A stretch of DNA of 64,000 nucleotides from Myxacorys californica WJT36-NPBG1 (GTDB lineage: Bacteria > Cyanobacteriota > Cyanobacteriia > Leptolyngbyales > Leptolyngbyaceae). The position numbers and the translations under genes are program-made. Location: contig JAHHHO010000001.1 of the NCBI GenBank assembly GCA_019359315.1, positions 1 through 64,000 on the forward strand, given 5' to 3'. Numbering within the stretch: the stretch's first letter is position 1; each line of letters opens with the position of its first letter. Shown here piece after piece: positions 25,979 through 36,700 of this stretch. Under the pieces are notes generated by a model that ran no database searches, was not told where the DNA came from, and saw only the letters and a list, made by a program, of their open reading frames with translations.

Positions 25979-27012
25979 ATCATTGGATAACTGTTCGATC
26001 TCGGCAGATTTCGTTTCGCATTGATCGGCGTGTTCCCATTGTTTTAATCGTATTGGGACTCATTAGCTTCGCGATCGTGATTCTAAGTTTAGGACAAGGT
26101 GAATATCCCATTTCGCCTATTAATGTATTAAAGACATTATTAAAACTTGAGACAGACAACGCAGATTACGATTTTATTATTTACACGTTGCGGTTGCCTC
26201 GTGCATTGATTGCTTTTCTGGTTGGAGTTGGATTTGCAATTTCTGGAGCAATCTTACAAGGAATAACGCGCAATCCACTTGCAGCCCCAGATGTAATTGG
26301 CATTAATGGAGGCGCGAGCGTAGTTGCTGTTAGCCTAATCGTGTTGTTTCCATCTGCTCCAGGATTTGTGCTCCCGATTGCGGCATTTGCAGGAGCACTT
26401 GTGGCTGCAATTTTAATTTACCTACTTGCATGGAATGGAGGAAGTTCACCGATTCGCTTAATTTTAATCGGTATAGGCATCATGGCTTTAACCAATGCTG
26501 TTACTTCAGTTATGCTCACGTTTGGACAGATCAATAGCGTTAGCCAAGCGTGGATTTGGATAACGGGAAGCGTCTACGGACGCAGTTGGGAGCATCTCTT
26601 GCCGCTTTTGCCCTGGCTCATCGTCTTGATTCCATTGGCGCTGTTGCTGTCTCGCGATTTGAATGTTTTGCATTTAGGAGACGATGTTGCGCGGGGAGTA
26701 GGGAGCCGAGTCGAATGGCAGCGTATCGTATTGTTAATTACAAGTGTTGCACTAACGGGTGCTTCGGTAGCAACAGCAGGCACCGTTGGATTTGTTGGAC
26801 TGATGGCTCCTCATCTGGCTCGGCAATTAGTCGGAGCTGGTTATGAAGGATTATTGCCAACGGCTGCCCTTATGGGCGGCATGATCACGGTTCTAGCTGA
26901 TTTGCTTGGGCGGACGCTGTTCGCTCCAACTGAGCTACCCTGTGGTGTGATTACCGCAACGATCGGCGCACCCTACTTTCTTTATTTGCTATACCAAAAT
27001 CGTCATCAATGA
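25975..27012 (+). CDS. FecCD-family iron-siderophore ABC permease, second subunit
   Basis: A 345-residue permease starting at the ATG at 25975 ([14 protein letters not shown]), which overlaps the previous stop by four bases; a longer frame to 25813 lies within that gene. It has about ten membrane helices and the same motifs as its partner: [62 protein letters not shown] and [19 protein letters not shown]. It pairs with the upstream subunit to form the translocation channel. It is followed by the ATPase gene with another ATGA overlap. Confidence 0.92.
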   Translation: MNHWITVRSRQISFRIDRRVPIVLIVLGLISFAIVILSLGQGEYPISPINVLKTLLKLETDNADYDFIIYTLRLPRALIAFLVGVGFAISGAILQGITRNPLAAPDVIGINGGASVVAVSLIVLFPSAPGFVLPIAAFAGALVAAILIYLLAWNGGSSPIRLILIGIGIMALTNAVTSVMLTFGQINSVSQAWIWITGSVYGRSWEHLLPLLPWLIVLIPLALLLSRDLNVLHLGDDVARGVGSRVEWQRIVLLITSVALTGASVATAGTVGFVGLMAPHLARQLVGAGYEGLLPTAALMGGMITVLADLLGRTLFAPTELPCGVITATIGAPYFLYLLYQNRHQ

Positions 27013-27839
27013 ATGTAGAAAATTCTTTAGCAACCGCAGCAGCTCTCTCGCAGAGAATTGCGCTCACCACTCGTAAGCTCACTCTAGCCTACGATGGCAC
27101 GTCTATCATTTCAGACCTAGATCTGGCAATCCCTGCTGGAAAAATCACCGTTCTTGTTGGATCAAACGGGTGTGGTAAGTCTACGCTACTGCGCGGTTTA
27201 GCTCGGTTGCTTAAACCCCGTCATGGCACCGTTTACCTCGACAGTGCTTCTATCTTTAAGCTGTCTACCAAAGACGTTGCAAAACGGCTCGGTATTTTGC
27301 CCCAAGGACCCGTTGCTCCTGAAGGTTTGACGGTTCGAGAATTGGTAGCACAGGGACGCTATCCGCATCAAAACTGGCTGCAACAGTGGTCAAAAGAAGA
27401 TGAGTGGATGGTCGAGCAAGCCTTGTCGATTACTGACATGATTGAGCTAGCCGATCGCTCGCTTGATACTCTTTCTGGAGGTCAGCGCCAACGAGCTTGG
27501 ATCGCCATGTCACTGGCACAAAACACCGACATTCTCTTGCTCGATGAACCAACTACATTTCTTGATTTAGCGCATCAAATCGAAGTTCTAGATTTGCTCT
27601 ACGATTTGAATCAAACTCAAGGACGAACGATCGTAATGGTGCTGCACGACTTGAATCAAGCTTGTCGGTACGCCGATTGTTTGGTGGCGATCGCGCAAGG
27701 ACAGGTTGTAGCTCAGGGAGAACCTGCCCAGATCATGACGGAAGCGTTAGTGCGAGAGGTGTTTGGGCTAGAGAGCCGAATTATTCAAGATCCGGTTGTC
27801 GGAACACCACTCTGCATTCCTGTCGGTCGGCGTCGATAA
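27009..27839 (+). CDS. FecE-family iron-siderophore ABC ATPase
   Basis: A 276-residue cytoplasmic ATPase. Motifs: Walker [18 protein letters not shown]-loop [16 protein letters not shown], signature [19 protein letters not shown], Walker [14 protein letters not shown] and switch His [15 protein letters not shown]. It completes the importer with the two permeases, with which it overlaps by four bases. The first ~15 residues ([15 protein letters not shown]) precede the usual family start. The gene ends 12 bases from the convergent acylase gene, with no obvious terminator between them. Confidence 0.93.
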   Translation: MNVENSLATAAALSQRIALTTRKLTLAYDGTSIISDLDLAIPAGKITVLVGSNGCGKSTLLRGLARLLKPRHGTVYLDSASIFKLSTKDVAKRLGILPQGPVAPEGLTVRELVAQGRYPHQNWLQQWSKEDEWMVEQALSITDMIELADRSLDTLSGGQRQRAWIAMSLAQNTDILLLDEPTTFLDLAHQIEVLDLLYDLNQTQGRTIVMVLHDLNQACRYADCLVAIAQGQVVAQGEPAQIMTEALVREVFGLESRIIQDPVVGTPLCIPVGRRR

Positions 27840-27851
27840 GTTGGCAATAGC

Positions 27852-29978
27852 TCAAAATACCTGACGGGACACTAGATGCGCTTCGATTTCTTGTCGCGAT
27901 CGCCAAACAGGACGTAACTGTTTTTGGATCGCGAATGGTAACTGATCGGTTTGATGAGGTGAATTAGGCTGAGTCGAGTTGCCATAGGTGTTAAGCACCT
28001 TAGCTTTCACTGGGTTAGAAAACTCCACGACTGCAATGAATGAGTCGCCACCAATGTTTGTAAATTGTCCATCTTCACCAGGTACAAACCAAAGATTACG
28101 AAAGATTCCCAAGGGATCTTCTGCACCATCTGCGGGCAAATTCTTCCCTGCGTGTTGAATCCGAAAGACTTTGCCCCATGGAAGATCGAGAGAACCGTAG
28201 TCTGCCTCGATCTTCTGAGCAACGGCTGTCAAGGCAGCGATCGCTGTTTCAGGATCAGCGATGCCATTGGGTGTGCTCAATGGTGAATCTGGATGCCAGG
28301 ATGTTGCAAAAAAGTTGGGCAAGTCAAGCTCTTGTACCCAAGCTGCAAACAGGACTGCGCCTCGGCTTTCTGGCTCTGTGTGCCGATCCCAATTGGCTAA
28401 TACTTCCGCCGATCGACGAGTTAATTCATCTTCCTGCTGTTGTGCTAGCAGAATCAGATCATCCAACAAACGATCTGCTAGCTCTGAACGAGTTGAATAT
28501 TTCAACTCCATGACATCCTCAAATGAAAGTTTGTCATTTTCTTGCAGCATACGGGCTGAGCGTTGCGCTCGAAAATTCATTGAGCCGTTCGGAGCGATAT
28601 ATGCTGGATAATTTGTGGGATGCAGTGGCGCAGGAAATGTGGTCGTCCAAGGCGGATCGTTCGCGTTTTGCAACCAACCGCTAGTGGGATCAACCACTTT
28701 AGGAAGATCGCGGTAGGGATGAGTTTTTGACCACAGTGTTGCGGAGGTATTGCCAGGAATCAACTCTTTCCAGGATTTGAAGTCTCCGTGAGAACGAATC
28801 GGAACTTGAGCGTTAAATAAATGCATAATGTGCCCAGCACGATCGGCATACAGCACCGTAAACATTGGAATTTGCAACCGTTTCAGCGCAGCCTCAAACC
28901 GAGATAGATTATTGGCGCGTGCCATCTTCCACCACTGCTCCAAGGCTCTCGGTTGATCTAGTCCAACGACTCGAATCGCGATCGCTCGACCATCTGGCTT
29001 ATGTATCACTGGACCATGAATCGAGTGTTGGACTGGAAAAGATTTCTCCTGAATGGTTCCATCGCTTTGTTTAATTTTCAGAGTTTGCTGCTTGGTTTTA
29101 AAGGCGCAAATTCTGTTATTCCAGCGATAGCCACCTTCGGCTAGTTCTAGTTCATAAGCAGTCCAACCAGTGTGAGTATTGACGGTGTGAGTCCAGCCCA
29201 AAGAATTGTTAAAGGCGATTTCCAAAACAGGTGTACCGACCAACGCGGCTCCGTAAGCATCAATTCCAGGAGCAGTTAGTTGAGCTTCGTACCAGAGAAA
29301 CAAGTCAGACCAGTATAAGTGTGGATTTGCGAGCAGCATAGCATTGCCACTTTTGGAATGAGATGGCGCGATCGCCCAGCCATTAGAACCAGGTACATGC
29401 TCGCTCGCGACTTCCTCTGTTTGCTGCTCGATGATTCCTGCAACTTTTTCAGGATTCACCACAAACGTGAAATTGAGCACCCGTTGAGTATGCGCTAGAA
29501 CATCGACTGCGGTGACTGGCAGCACGATTTTGACGGCATCCTCGATCGCTTCAGGATGCTGTTGAGCATAGGCGTTAATTCCATCAGCGAAAGCATCAAG
29601 ATAGCGACGAAATCTGGGAGTTTGCGCTGCATACCATCGCTGAGCGCGGGCTAGAACATCCATCGTTCGCGTCCACTGATCCGATTCTAAGTAGTCCTCT
29701 CCCCAATATTCTGCTGCTCGTCCTCTGGCTTGACCATAAAGACGCAGCAGCAAGTTGCCATGACTGTGCATCTGTGCCCAACCAAAGGCATGAAATAAAC
29801 CCTTTGAATTTTGCGCGTAGATGTGGGGAACGCCATAAGTATCCCACAGTAATTCGGTCTGCTCGATCGCATGTTTGTTGAGATCAGCGATCGGGACGAA
29901 TACAGAATCGAGTACAGCTAGGCAACTTGAGAGTAGGCGACTCCGAAGATGAGGCGGCTTAAATCGTATAAATGACAT
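27852..29978 (-). CDS. penicillin-acylase-family Ntn hydrolase (PvdQ/QuiP-like role possible)
   Basis: A 708-residue precursor of an N-terminal-nucleophile amidohydrolase. The alpha segment includes WDTYGVPHIYAQN and FGWAQMHSHGNLLL. The autocatalytic site is GSNGWAIAPSHSKSG, where Ser would become the N-terminal nucleophile of the beta chain. Downstream NPHLYW, NNSLGWTHTVN and YADRAGHIMHLF match the family. Substrates are acylated amides such as acyl-homoserine lactones, cyclic lipopeptides or the acylated pyoverdine precursor (PvdQ). A typical cleavable signal is not clear. Its place between the FecCDE operon and an acyl-initiated NRPS suggests it removes or exchanges the siderophore acyl chain, but this is inference. 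Confidence 0.9.
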   Translation of the reverse strand: MSFIRFKPPHLRSRLLSSCLAVLDSVFVPIADLNKHAIEQTELLWDTYGVPHIYAQNSKGLFHAFGWAQMHSHGNLLLRLYGQARGRAAEYWGEDYLESDQWTRTMDVLARAQRWYAAQTPRFRRYLDAFADGINAYAQQHPEAIEDAVKIVLPVTAVDVLAHTQRVLNFTFVVNPEKVAGIIEQQTEEVASEHVPGSNGWAIAPSHSKSGNAMLLANPHLYWSDLFLWYEAQLTAPGIDAYGAALVGTPVLEIAFNNSLGWTHTVNTHTGWTAYELELAEGGYRWNNRICAFKTKQQTLKIKQSDGTIQEKSFPVQHSIHGPVIHKPDGRAIAIRVVGLDQPRALEQWWKMARANNLSRFEAALKRLQIPMFTVLYADRAGHIMHLFNAQVPIRSHGDFKSWKELIPGNTSATLWSKTHPYRDLPKVVDPTSGWLQNANDPPWTTTFPAPLHPTNYPAYIAPNGSMNFRAQRSARMLQENDKLSFEDVMELKYSTRSELADRLLDDLILLAQQQEDELTRRSAEVLANWDRHTEPESRGAVLFAAWVQELDLPNFFATSWHPDSPLSTPNGIADPETAIAALTAVAQKIEADYGSLDLPWGKVFRIQHAGKNLPADGAEDPLGIFRNLWFVPGEDGQFTNIGGDSFIAVVEFSNPVKAKVLNTYGNSTQPNSPHQTDQLPFAIQKQLRPVWRSRQEIEAHLVSRQVF

Positions 29979-30398
29979 AAACGTAGCTCAAATGGTGAAC
30001 TCGAATGCTACACAAAACAGGAAAACTAATTTTTTGCAGAGCAATAACACGACAGATTTAAACCCCGTGAGTCATTGGCTTGGAACGAGTGCTAACTTGC
30101 TGCTGCTCGTGCGCATTACAACATGAATCTAGATAACAAATTTTTTGGCATTGATTCAATCAATGCCGAACTTAAATGAGAACTCCACTCATTATTAGGT
30201 GGGATAAATACTGTTATTGTCAAGCTTATCAAGATTGATATGTGTGAGTTGTTCTTGTTGAAGTTTTGCTGATCATCCTCGTCTAATGAGTCGGATGTTA
30301 TTGAAATTTCTGTCTACCGCTCTTAACCGATATGTCTTTGTGAGTAGAGCAACCTGAAATGCATTGCTCTGTTAGTTCAACTTAACCCATCTGTTTAT

Positions 30399-30413
30399 TG
30401 ATAACTATTCTCT
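30399..30413. promoter_or_regulatory. Fur-like box 1 before the NRPS operon
   Basis: TGATAACTATTCTCT matches the 7-1-7 Fur consensus TGATAATnATTATCA at 11 of 14 scored positions, including the whole first TGATAA. An iron-repressed promoter is expected for siderophore synthesis. Confidence 0.45.
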
Positions 30414-30453
30414 ATTAATTACCAGTAAATTTAGCAAATCTCTTAACTCTTGT

Positions 30454-30468
30454 TGAGAATAACTAGCA
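30454..30468. promoter_or_regulatory. Fur-like box 2 before the NRPS operon
   Basis: TGAGAATAACTAGCA matches the same consensus at 11 of 14 positions. It lies 55 bases from box 1 (start to start), roughly five helical turns, so both would face the same side of the DNA. Confidence 0.42.
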
Positions 30469-30700
30469 TCTGTTGTATTTTTGGTTAGTCACTACTTTTG
30501 CAGTGTCATCACAGTGCAACTCTGCTCTAATGCTGGTGAGCAATTATGTGGAGATTAGCAGCCAGTACAACTAGTTGACTGCATCGTTTAGCCATGAAGT
30601 TTAAGCAGAAACGCTTCAAAGCAGATGCCCTCATAGCAAGTAGGGCTAATCTTCTGATGTAGCAGCGCGCGATCGCTACTATATGCACGAGCAAACTGCT

Positions 30701-30722
30701 TCAAATTTGATATCAGATTTGA
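30701..30722. promoter_or_regulatory. 22-base near-perfect palindrome before the NRPS start
   Basis: The segment starting TCAAATTTGATATC is self-complementary at 20 of 22 positions and ends 70 bases before the ATG. It may be a dimeric regulator operator or, in the mRNA, a hairpin. Confidence 0.4.
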
Positions 30723-30792
30723 CAACTATTTCTTACCGATAGCCAGATTGGCTGCTTCTAAAGTTCTGGGTTCATCAAGCAGGAAGACTTTA

Positions 30793-33700
30793 ATGTTCGC
30801 CCCTCATCATCACTTTCTCAAACAACCTCTCGATCGCTGTACATTGGTTGACCTTGTGCGTCACAGAGCGATGCATCAGCCCGGGCAAACAGCGTATCGC
30901 TTTCTAGGTGATGGAGAAACCGAGTCTGCCAGCCTCACGTATCAAGAATTAGATCGGCGTAGTCGAGCTATTGCAGCGCAACTGCAAGCATTCAATTTGT
31001 GGGGCGAACGAGCTTTACTGCTCTATCCACCAGGATTAGATTACATTTCTGCTTTCTTTGGATGTTCGTATGCTGGCGTGATTGCGGTTCCAGCGTATCC
31101 TCCGCACAATCAGCGCAACACCCCTAGAATTCAGGCAGTTGTTGCAGACGCTAACGCCACGATCGCGCTAACGACCAGCACTATCCAAGACCGCACTCAG
31201 TCTCTACTTGCAGACAAAACAGAATTAGATAACATTCAATGGCTAGCAACCGATACTTTAGACGATCGCCTTGCTAAAGATTGGCAAACCCCCGCGATCG
31301 TGGCAGACAGTTTGGCGTTTCTGCAATACACCTCTGGATCAACAGGAACGCCGAAGGGAGTGATGTTGAGTCATGGCAATCTGTTGCACAATGCTGCCAT
31401 CACCTACCACTGCATGGAGCATTCTGACACGAGCCAGTTTGTTTCTTGGTTGCCGGTCTACCACGACATGGGATTAATTGGTGGAGTCTTACAGCCACTC
31501 TATGGTGGGTTTCCTTGTACGTTGATGTCGCCTGCTTCGTTTCTTCAGCGTCCTTATCGTTGGCTGCAAGCAATTTCCCGCTACGGGGGAACAACTAGCG
31601 GAGGTCCCAACTTCGCCTATGAGTTGTGCGTTGATAAGATTACACCCGAACAGCGGAAAACTCTCGATTTAAGCAGTTGGAGTGTGGCATTCAACGGGGC
31701 TGAGCCGATTCGTCAGTCTACGTTAGAACGGTTTGCAGCTACTTTTGCAGAATGTGGGTTTCGACCTGAAGCCTTCTATCCCTGCTATGGGTTAGCCGAA
31801 GCTAGCTTAATGGTGACAGGTAGCAGTAAAGCCGATCGACCAATTAGCAAACCCGTAGATGCAGCCGCATTAGAGCAAAACTACATTCAAAACCTTGCTG
31901 TAGATGCTGTAGCTGAAAGTCAGGTAGCCTCGTATGTGTTGGTCGGTAGTGGTCAGGCTGTTCCCGAACAGCAAATCGTGATTGCTCACCCTGAAAGCGG
32001 CGCTCGCTGCGCTGACAATGAGATTGGAGAGATTTGGGTATCAGGTCCGAGTGTCGGTCAAGGCTACTGGAATCGTCCTGATAAGACATTTAGCACGTTT
32101 CAAGCCTATCTATCCGATACCCACGAGGGTCCCTTTCTAAGAACTGGCGATTTAGGCTTTTTGCATCAAGGGGAGTTATTTGTTACCGGACGAGCTAAAG
32201 ATTTAATCATCATTCGCGGACGTAATCTTTATCCACAAGATCTTGAACTTACGGCAGAACAAAGTCATCCTGCGTTGAGGGCAGGTAGTAGTGCGGCGTT
32301 TGCCGTTGAAGTTGATGCCGAAGAACGATTGGTTGTGGTGCAAGAGGTCGAGTTTCGCCAAAAGCCAGATGTAGCAGACGTGACGGCAGCAATTCGTCAA
32401 GCGATCGCAGAAGCGTACGAGGTACAAGCCTACGGTGTTGTGCTGATCAAGCCAGGAACCATTCCGAAAACTTCGAGTGGTAAAATTCAGCGTCGGGCTT
32501 GTCGATCGGAGTTTCTTGCAGGCAAGTTACAAGTATTGGGAAGCAGCATTCTGGAAGCAACTGAGGTGGAGCGCGATGATCGTCGTCTCAGCCGTGAAGC
32601 TCTACTGGCAACGTCTTTAGAAGCCCGTCAAACCCAATTAGAAACGTATCTTCAGCACCAAGTTACCCGTATCTTAAAGGCGGCTTCTTCTCCTGATCCT
32701 CACCAACCGCTAGCTGCTTGGGGATTGGATTCTCTCAAGATTGTTGAACTTAAAAATCAAGTTGAGACAGATTTAGAAATTGAGATCGGGTTTACCTGTT
32801 TCTTTAGTGGTGCAAGCATTGCTCAATTCGCACAGCAGATTCTCGCGCAACTTGAAACTGCCTCACCAGTGTTGCCGTTAGAATCAATCTCGCGCGATCG
32901 CAACTTACCGCTATCCTTTGCACAGGAGCGACTGTGGTTTTTAGATCAGTTAGAACCGGGCAATCCCTTCTATAACCTGGCAGCAACAATTCGATTGGTA
33001 GGACATCTTGATATTGCAGCCCTCCACCAAAGCCTGAATGCACTGATTGAACGACACGAGATCTTACGCACCCGATTTGTCAGTGTGGATGGTCAGCCAA
33101 CACAGATCGTTTCGACGATGCGTGTTGATCTGCCCATCCTTGATTTGAGCAATGTTTCACCCACAGCACAAGAATCGGAAGTCCGGCGATTGTCTTTAGA
33201 GCAGGCACAATCGTCGTTTGATCTTCAGCAGGGTTCTTTGTTACGTGCTCAACTGGTGTCCTTGCGTGAGCATGAGCATGTTCTATTACTATGTGCTCAC
33301 CACATCATTTTTGATGGTTGGTCAACCAACATATTTCTCCAAGAACTTGCATCTTTTTACCAAACATTTCTCGCTCAAAAATCCTCACTCCTTCCCGCTT
33401 TACCGATTCAATATGCTGACTTTGCAACTTGGCAGCGTCAGTGGTTGCAGGGAGAGATTTTAGACGCTCAACTCACTTATTGGAAACGGCAGCTTGCAGG
33501 CAGTTTACCTGTTCTCAATCTGCCAACTGATTTTCCCCGTCTGCCGATGCAGACGTTCCACGGGGCGCGACGATCGTTTGTTCTATCTCAGCTATTGCAC
33601 CAAGCACTGCTCAAACTGAGTCAGCAGGAAGGCACAACATTGTTCATGACATTGTTAGCTGCATTCAAGACATTGCTGCATCGCTACACTGGGCAGGAAG

Positions 33701-36700
33701 ATATTTTAGTTGGAACACCGATCGCGAATCGGAATCGGGCTGAGCTAGAAGACCTAATTGGCTTCTTTGTGAACACGTTGGTACTGCGAACTGATCTGAC
33801 AAGCAATCCTTCTTTCCGGGAGTTGTTGAGCCGAGTTCGACACGTTGCATTAGAAGCCTACGCACATCAGGATCTGCCGTTTGAGAAGCTAGTAGAAGAA
33901 CTACAGCCAGAGCGCGATTTAAGCTATTCACCGTTATTCCAGGTTTCTTTTGTTCTGCAAACTGCTTTAACTCAAACTCTGTCACTACCCGATCTGACGC
34001 TGAGCTTGAACGAGGTCGATACAGAAGTTGCAAAATTTGATCTCACGTTGTTTGTAGAGGAAACGGCTGAGGGACTCATCGGCACGCTGGAATATAACAC
34101 TGATTTGTTCCAGACGAGTACGATCGATCGTTTCATCGAGCATTTTCAAACTTTACTAGAAGGCATTGTCGCGAATCCTAATCAACGGCTGTCTGATTTA
34201 CCCTTATTGTCTTCTACTGAACGGCACCAACTGTTAGTTGAGTGGAATCAAACTCAGACAGACTATCCTCATGATCAATGCATTCATCAGCAGTTTGAGG
34301 CACAGGTTGCACAAACACCTGATGCAATTGCGATCGTATTTGCAGAGCAGCAACTAACTTATCGAGAATTAAATCAACGGGCAAATCAGGTTGCTCATTA
34401 TCTGCAAAAGCTAGGTGTCAAGCCGGAAGTTCCAGTCGGGATTTGCGTCGATCGCTCTCCTGAAATGATCATTGGTCTACTCGGCATCCTCAAAGCTGGA
34501 GGAGCCTATGTGCCGCTTGATCCAAGCTATCCTCAAGCACGTTTGGCATTCATGCTGAGCGATACACAGGTGCCTGTTGTGCTGACGCGATCGCCGTTGT
34601 TAGAGCAATTACCTGAAATTCAAGCAACATTCCTCTGTTTGGATACAGATTGGGAAATCATTGCTCAAGAGACTAATCAAAATCCTGTGTCTTCAGCCAC
34701 GCCTGATAACTTGGCTTACCTGATGTACACATCCGGTTCTACTGGGCAACCCAAAGGAGTCAGCATTGTTCATCGGGGAGCCGTGCGGTTAGTTCAAAAC
34801 AACCATTACGCAAACTTAACTGCCGAAGAAGTGTTTCTTCAGCTAGCGCCGATCGCGTTTGATGCTTCGACGTTTGAGATTTGGGGCAGTTTGCTTAATG
34901 GAGCGCGGTTAGTGCTGATGCCTCCTGGCGTTCCTTCGCTGCGCGAGTTGGGGCAGGCAATTCGACAGCACCAGATTACAACTCTGTGGCTGACGGCAGG
35001 GCTATTTCACCAAATGGTCGATGAGCAGCTAGAGGACTTAAAACCACTACGGCAACTGTTAGCGGGGGGTGACGTTTTATCGGTTTCTCATGTGCAGAAG
35101 TTATTGCAAGCTTCACCAGAATTACGGCTGATTAATGGATATGGACCTACTGAAAATACGACATTCACCTGCTGCTACTCAATCGTAGACCCCGACCCAA
35201 TGGGAGCAACTGTGGCAATCGGACGTCCGATCTCCAATACGCAAGTTTATCTCCTGGATGATCAGTTACAGCCTGTCCCGATCGGGATTCCCGGAGAACT
35301 TTATATTGGTGGAGATGGACTAGCACGTGGTTATTTCAATCGTCCAGAGCTAACGGCTGAGCGATTTATTTCCAATCCGTTTCAGGGAGAACATGATAGC
35401 CCGACGCTATACAGAACTGGAGATTTGGCGCGTTATCGATCGGATGGCAACATTGAGTTTTTAGGTCGCCTAGATGACCAGGTAAAACTGCGAGGATTTC
35501 GCATTGAACTGGGTGAAATTGAGGCGGTACTCAGTCACCATCCAGCGGTACAAACGACCGTTGTAGTGGTTCGGAAGGACGAGCACGGCAAGCAGAATTT
35601 AGTCGCGTATGTGGTGCCACACCAGTCATTCGCACCTGCAACTGCCGATCTCCGTTCTTTCTTGCAGACAAAACTGCCGGAGTACATAATTCCATCGCAC
35701 TTTGTCTGTTTAGAAGCGTTGCCTCTCACTCCAAATGGCAAAGTAGACCGTCGTGCCCTACCTGCACCAGACACGCTAGAACGACAAACCGCTTTTGTTG
35801 CGCCTCGCACTGCTGTAGAGCAACAGTTAGCTGAAATTTGGGCAAACGTGTTGGGGCTGCAACACGTTGGAATTCAGAACAACTTCTTTGAGTTGGGAGG
35901 GCACTCGCTGCTGGCAACACAACTCATTGCCAGAATACGAGATGTGCTGCAAGTGGAACTGCCGTTACGCTGTTTATTCCAAACCCCGACGATCGCCAGC
36001 CTAGCAAATACCATTGCTCAAACAAAATTGCTGGAACCTCAACCCCTCAACAATCTACCCACGATCGCGCCTGATATCAGCCAACGCTACCAGCCCTTCC
36101 CCTTGAATGAAATGCAGCAAGCTTACTGGCTAGGCAGAACGAGCATTTTTGAAATGGGAAATGTCGCAATTCATGGTTACGTCGAGATTGAGAGCGACGA
36201 GCTAGACCTGGAACGGTTTAATCTGGCATGGCAGCGATTAGTAGAACGCCACGATATGCTGAGAGCGATCGTGCTACCAGATGGACACCAGCAAATTTTG
36301 CAGCAGGTGCCGACTTATCAAATTCCAGTGCTGGATTTGCGGGGACAAGAAACAGGGCAAGTAGAGTCACAACTACAAGCCATTCGAGAGGAACTCTCCC
36401 ATCAAGTATTACCACTCGATCGATTTCCCTTGTTTGATCTGCGGGCGTCTCGGCTAAGCGATCGTCGAATTCGGCTGCACATCAGCATGGATGCCATTTG
36501 TTTAGATGGCTGGAGCTATCAAATTCTGTTCCGGGATTTGATGCAGCTTTATCGAAATCCAGATGCCGCATTGATGCCCCTAGAACTTTCTTTTCGGGAT
36601 TATGTATTGGCAGTGCTGGATCTGCAAAACACTCCCATCTATCAACAATCTTTGCAGTATTGGCGCGATCGACTAGCAACGTTACCTCCTGCGCCAGAGC

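Larger units (their letters stand above)
29979..30792. promoter_or_regulatory. long control region upstream of the NRPS operon
   Basis: About 815 bases with no supported gene, divergent from the acylase. Two Fur-like sites lie at 30399-30413 and 30454-30468. A 22-base near-palindrome centred on TGATATCA is at 30701-30722. A ribosome site AGGAAG is at 30781-30786. If the promoter is near the Fur-like sites, the mRNA leader would exceed 300 bases. ATTGATTCAATCAAT near 30151 is a smaller palindrome. Confidence 0.5.
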
